Below are positions 32,219-34,127 of a DNA stretch of 34,127 nucleotides, piece after piece. The DNA is from Gammaproteobacteria bacterium (GTDB lineage: Bacteria; Pseudomonadota; Gammaproteobacteria; Ga0077536), in contig JAUIFX010000024.1 of the NCBI GenBank assembly GCA_030429865.1, positions 1-34,127 on the forward strand. The letters are read 5' to 3'. Positions within the stretch are counted from its first letter, which is position 1, and the number at the start of each line of letters is the position of its first letter. The notes below the pieces were generated by a model. The model saw only the letters and a program-made list of their open reading frames with translations, did not search any database and was not told the origin of the DNA. Position numbers and translations under genes: made by a program.

Positions 32219-33877
32219 TCAAGCGATGGTGAAGCCTTCGAAGCCACGGTCCGCCGCGGCGTTGCATTCGTCGCGGTAGGCGCCGGCGCCGCCGAAGTAG
32301 AACAGCACCACGCGCGGTTTGCCGGGGATGTTGCCACCCATGAACCAGGAGCCGGCAGCACGCGGCAGTACCGTCTGGTTGACGAGGTCGTCCATGTGGT
32401 CGCGCCATGCCGCGACTGCCTGCGGCGTGGGTTCGATGGTGCGATGCCGGCCGTCGCGGAGATGGCCCAGCGCACGGCCGATCCATTCCACGCAGCCATC
32501 GATGACGACCGGGATGTTGGCGAACGGACTCTGCGGGCCGCCGACCATGAACAGGTTCGGGAAGCCGTCGGAGCAGATGCCGAGGTAGGTCTGGGGCCCG
32601 GCAGCCCAGTGCGCGTTCAGGGTCACACCGTCGCGGCCACGGATGTCCATCTGCTTGAGCGTCCCGGTGACGGCATCGAAACCCGTCGCGAAGACGATGA
32701 TGTCGGCGGGATACTCCGTCTCGCCAACCATGACGCCATCACGCGAGATCGCGGTGATCGGGTTGTCGCGCACGCTGACCAGGTGCACGTTCTCGCGGTT
32801 GTAGGTCTCGTAGTAGAAATGCCCGAGTGGCGGGCGCTTGGCGCCGAGTGGATGATCCTTCGGGCACAGCAGTTCGGCCGTTGCCGGGTCTTCGACGATG
32901 GCACGAATCTTCTCGCGCACGAACTCGGCCACGGCTTCGTTGGCCTGTTCGTCGGTGAAGATGTCGTCGAAGGTCTCGAACAGGAAGCGGAAGGTGCCCG
33001 TTTCCCAGTAGCGTTCGAGGATGCGCCGGCGCTCCGCTTCACCGACGTCGGCGACGTTGCGCCCGGCCGCCTCGAAGTCGAAAGCGAAGAAATGCCGGCG
33101 CGTCTTCTCCCAGATCGTGTCGTAGTTCGCGCGGTACGCTTCGCGCTCGTAATCGGTCAGCGGTGCATTGCGCGCCGGCAGCACGTAGTTCGGCGTGCGC
33201 TGGAACACGGTGACCTCGGCGGCCGTCTGCGCAATCAGCGGAATGGCCTGCACGGCGGTTGCGCCGGTGCCGATCACGGCGACGCGCTTGCCGGTGAAGC
33301 TGACCGGTTCCTTGGGCCAGTTGCCGGTCAGGTACCACTCGCCGGCGAAATCGTCGATGCCCGGGAAGTCGGGCTTGTAGGGCGTCGACAGCGGACCGGT
33401 CGCGGTCACGAGGTAGCTGCAGGTGTGGGTGCGGCCATCGCTGGTGTCGACGTGCCAGGTGTTGGTCGGCTCGTCGTAACGCGCCGAGCGGACGCGCGTG
33501 TCGAACTGGATGTCGCGGCGCATGTCGCAGAAATCGGCCACGTACTGCAGGTAGGCGCGCGCCTCGGCCTGACCCGGGTAGCGTTCCGACCAGTCCCAGG
33601 TGTCCTGGATTTCTTTCGAGAACGAGAAGGCGTAGACCCAGGCCTCGCTGTCCGTGCGTGCTCCGGGGTAACGGTTGTAGTACCACGTGCCGCCGACGTC
33701 CGAGGCCGCTTCGATGACCCGCGCGCTCATGCCGAGTTCGCGCAGCTCGTGCAGCATCCGCAGCCCGCCGAAACCGGCGCCGATGACGATGGCATCGAAG
33801 TCGACTGCGGATTCTCCTTGCGCCTGCCTGCGCGGGTTGTCACGCGTGCTCGATACCGCGCTCGCCACTGTGCTCAT
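32219..33877 (-). CDS. Baeyer-Villiger-type FAD/NADPH monooxygenase with altered fingerprint
   Basis: 552 residues from ATG 33877, with GAGGAG nine bases upstream. FAD-binding GAGFGG (33-38) in DAIVIGAGFGGLRML; VGGTWYYNRYPGARTDSEAW; NADPH-binding GTGATA in VAVIGTGATAVQAI; IVFATGFDAVTGTL. The Baeyer-Villiger fingerprint FxGxxxHxxxW[P/D] reads F177-AGEWY-L183-TGN-W187-P: the family's His is replaced by Leu. The rest fits cyclohexanone/steroid-monooxygenase relatives well. Such enzymes insert an oxygen next to a ketone, using FAD and NADPH in the cytoplasm. Whether the altered enzyme still does this is open. It goes with the DUF1329-type genes at the left end in lifestyle, not in operon. Confidence 0.85.
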   Translation of the reverse strand: MSTVASAVSSTRDNPRRQAQGESAVDFDAIVIGAGFGGLRMLHELRELGMSARVIEAASDVGGTWYYNRYPGARTDSEAWVYAFSFSKEIQDTWDWSERYPGQAEARAYLQYVADFCDMRRDIQFDTRVRSARYDEPTNTWHVDTSDGRTHTCSYLVTATGPLSTPYKPDFPGIDDFAGEWYLTGNWPKEPVSFTGKRVAVIGTGATAVQAIPLIAQTAAEVTVFQRTPNYVLPARNAPLTDYEREAYRANYDTIWEKTRRHFFAFDFEAAGRNVADVGEAERRRILERYWETGTFRFLFETFDDIFTDEQANEAVAEFVREKIRAIVEDPATAELLCPKDHPLGAKRPPLGHFYYETYNRENVHLVSVRDNPITAISRDGVMVGETEYPADIIVFATGFDAVTGTLKQMDIRGRDGVTLNAHWAAGPQTYLGICSDGFPNLFMVGGPQSPFANIPVVIDGCVEWIGRALGHLRDGRHRTIEPTPQAVAAWRDHMDDLVNQTVLPRAAGSWFMGGNIPGKPRVVLFYFGGAGAYRDECNAAADRGFEGFTIA

Positions 33878-34020
33878 GGATGGTCTCTCCTCGTTAGCGT
33901 GTTCCGCCCGCGTGCGGCCGGCGCGACGCATGCGCCAGCGGGGCCTGCCCGCGGGTCAGCATAGGACATGCCGCGGAGCGGTTCGAGTGCGCCGCGGCGG
34001 CCGCCACGGTCGCGGGCCGT
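33878..34020. other. Gap before the monooxygenase gene
   Basis: 140 bases holding the monooxygenase leader and the end of the neighbouring gene's transcript; I see no clear promoter or terminator. Confidence 0.4.
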
Positions 34021-34127
34021 TCACGGCTCGCGCAGGTAGGTGAACGCGTTGCCGCGCATGATCAGCCGGTGTCGCGGCCCGGGCAGCTCGAGATCGAGCG
34101 ATTCGGAGGCGATGTCTTCCTCGTAGA
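34021..34127 (-). CDS. C-terminal end of an unidentified protein, cut by window
   Basis: The minus strand encodes the last 34 residues before a TGA at 34021-34023: YEEDIASESLDLELPG, then PRHRLIMRGNAFTYLREP. The rest lies beyond the window. The RLIMRGNA segment faintly recalls the ILRGNA end of amidohydrolase-2 proteins, but 34 residues are not enough to name a family. It lies 143 bases upstream of the monooxygenase gene on the same strand and may belong to its operon. Confidence 0.5.
   Translation of the reverse strand, partial: YEEDIASESLDLELPGPRHRLIMRGNAFTYLREP

Overview
The window is GC-rich DNA (well above 60% G+C) from a bacterium, most likely a gammaproteobacterium. The reasons are the PEP-CTERM/VPLPA-CTERM surface proteins, a sigma-54/IHF promoter, a Pseudomonas-putida-type cobalt nitrile hydratase and a DUF1329 protein. 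There is no rRNA, tRNA, CRISPR array or phage module. The genes look chromosomal and accessory, rich in catabolic and envelope functions.

Left part (1-3300, minus strand): a DUF1329 protein cut by the window edge, a SnoaL-like gene broken by an internal deletion, a small EthD-like dimeric alpha/beta-barrel protein and a lipoprotein. A 600-base gap in front of DUF1329 carries three operator-like palindromes. Such gene families usually accompany breakdown of steroids, terpenes or other hydrophobic compounds, and the Baeyer-Villiger-type monooxygenase at the right end (32219-33877) fits the same lifestyle.

3549-11306 looks like one functional block. A leftward operon encodes a PspA/IM30-like coiled-coil protein, a membrane protein, a secreted von Willebrand A protein and an ATP/ADP-translocase-type transporter with a HEAT-like tail. 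Divergently, an OmpR-type regulator and a very large sensor kinase are encoded, with a direct-repeat regulator box in the shared promoter. I read this as an envelope-stress module under its own two-component system. A 166-bp hairpin-shaped MITE follows.

11573-15398: a beta-alpha-activator nitrile hydratase operon with overlapping genes (cobalt motif CTLCSC), then a Tat-exported two-subunit GMC dehydrogenase behind an FNR-like box. 15634-16396 holds two unrecognised genes of different base composition.

16633-25507 is dominated by secreted proteins: four of the window's five PEP/VPLPA-CTERM proteins, a dead IS5-type transposase, and a two-gene operon for a secreted clan-CD-like (caspase-fold) cysteine protein plus an unknown secreted partner. 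The best promoter in the window is a sigma-54 site with a consensus IHF site in front of the VPEP-CTERM gene at 24836. A clear intrinsic terminator at 19867-19894 points leftward with no gene in front of it, suggesting a small RNA.

25550-34127: a gluzincin-like metallopeptidase divergent from a secreted PQQ dehydrogenase with a cytochrome c tail, a serine beta-lactamase-like hydrolase, an MscS-type channel, a fifth VPLPA-CTERM protein, the monooxygenase, and the last 34 residues of an unidentified protein.
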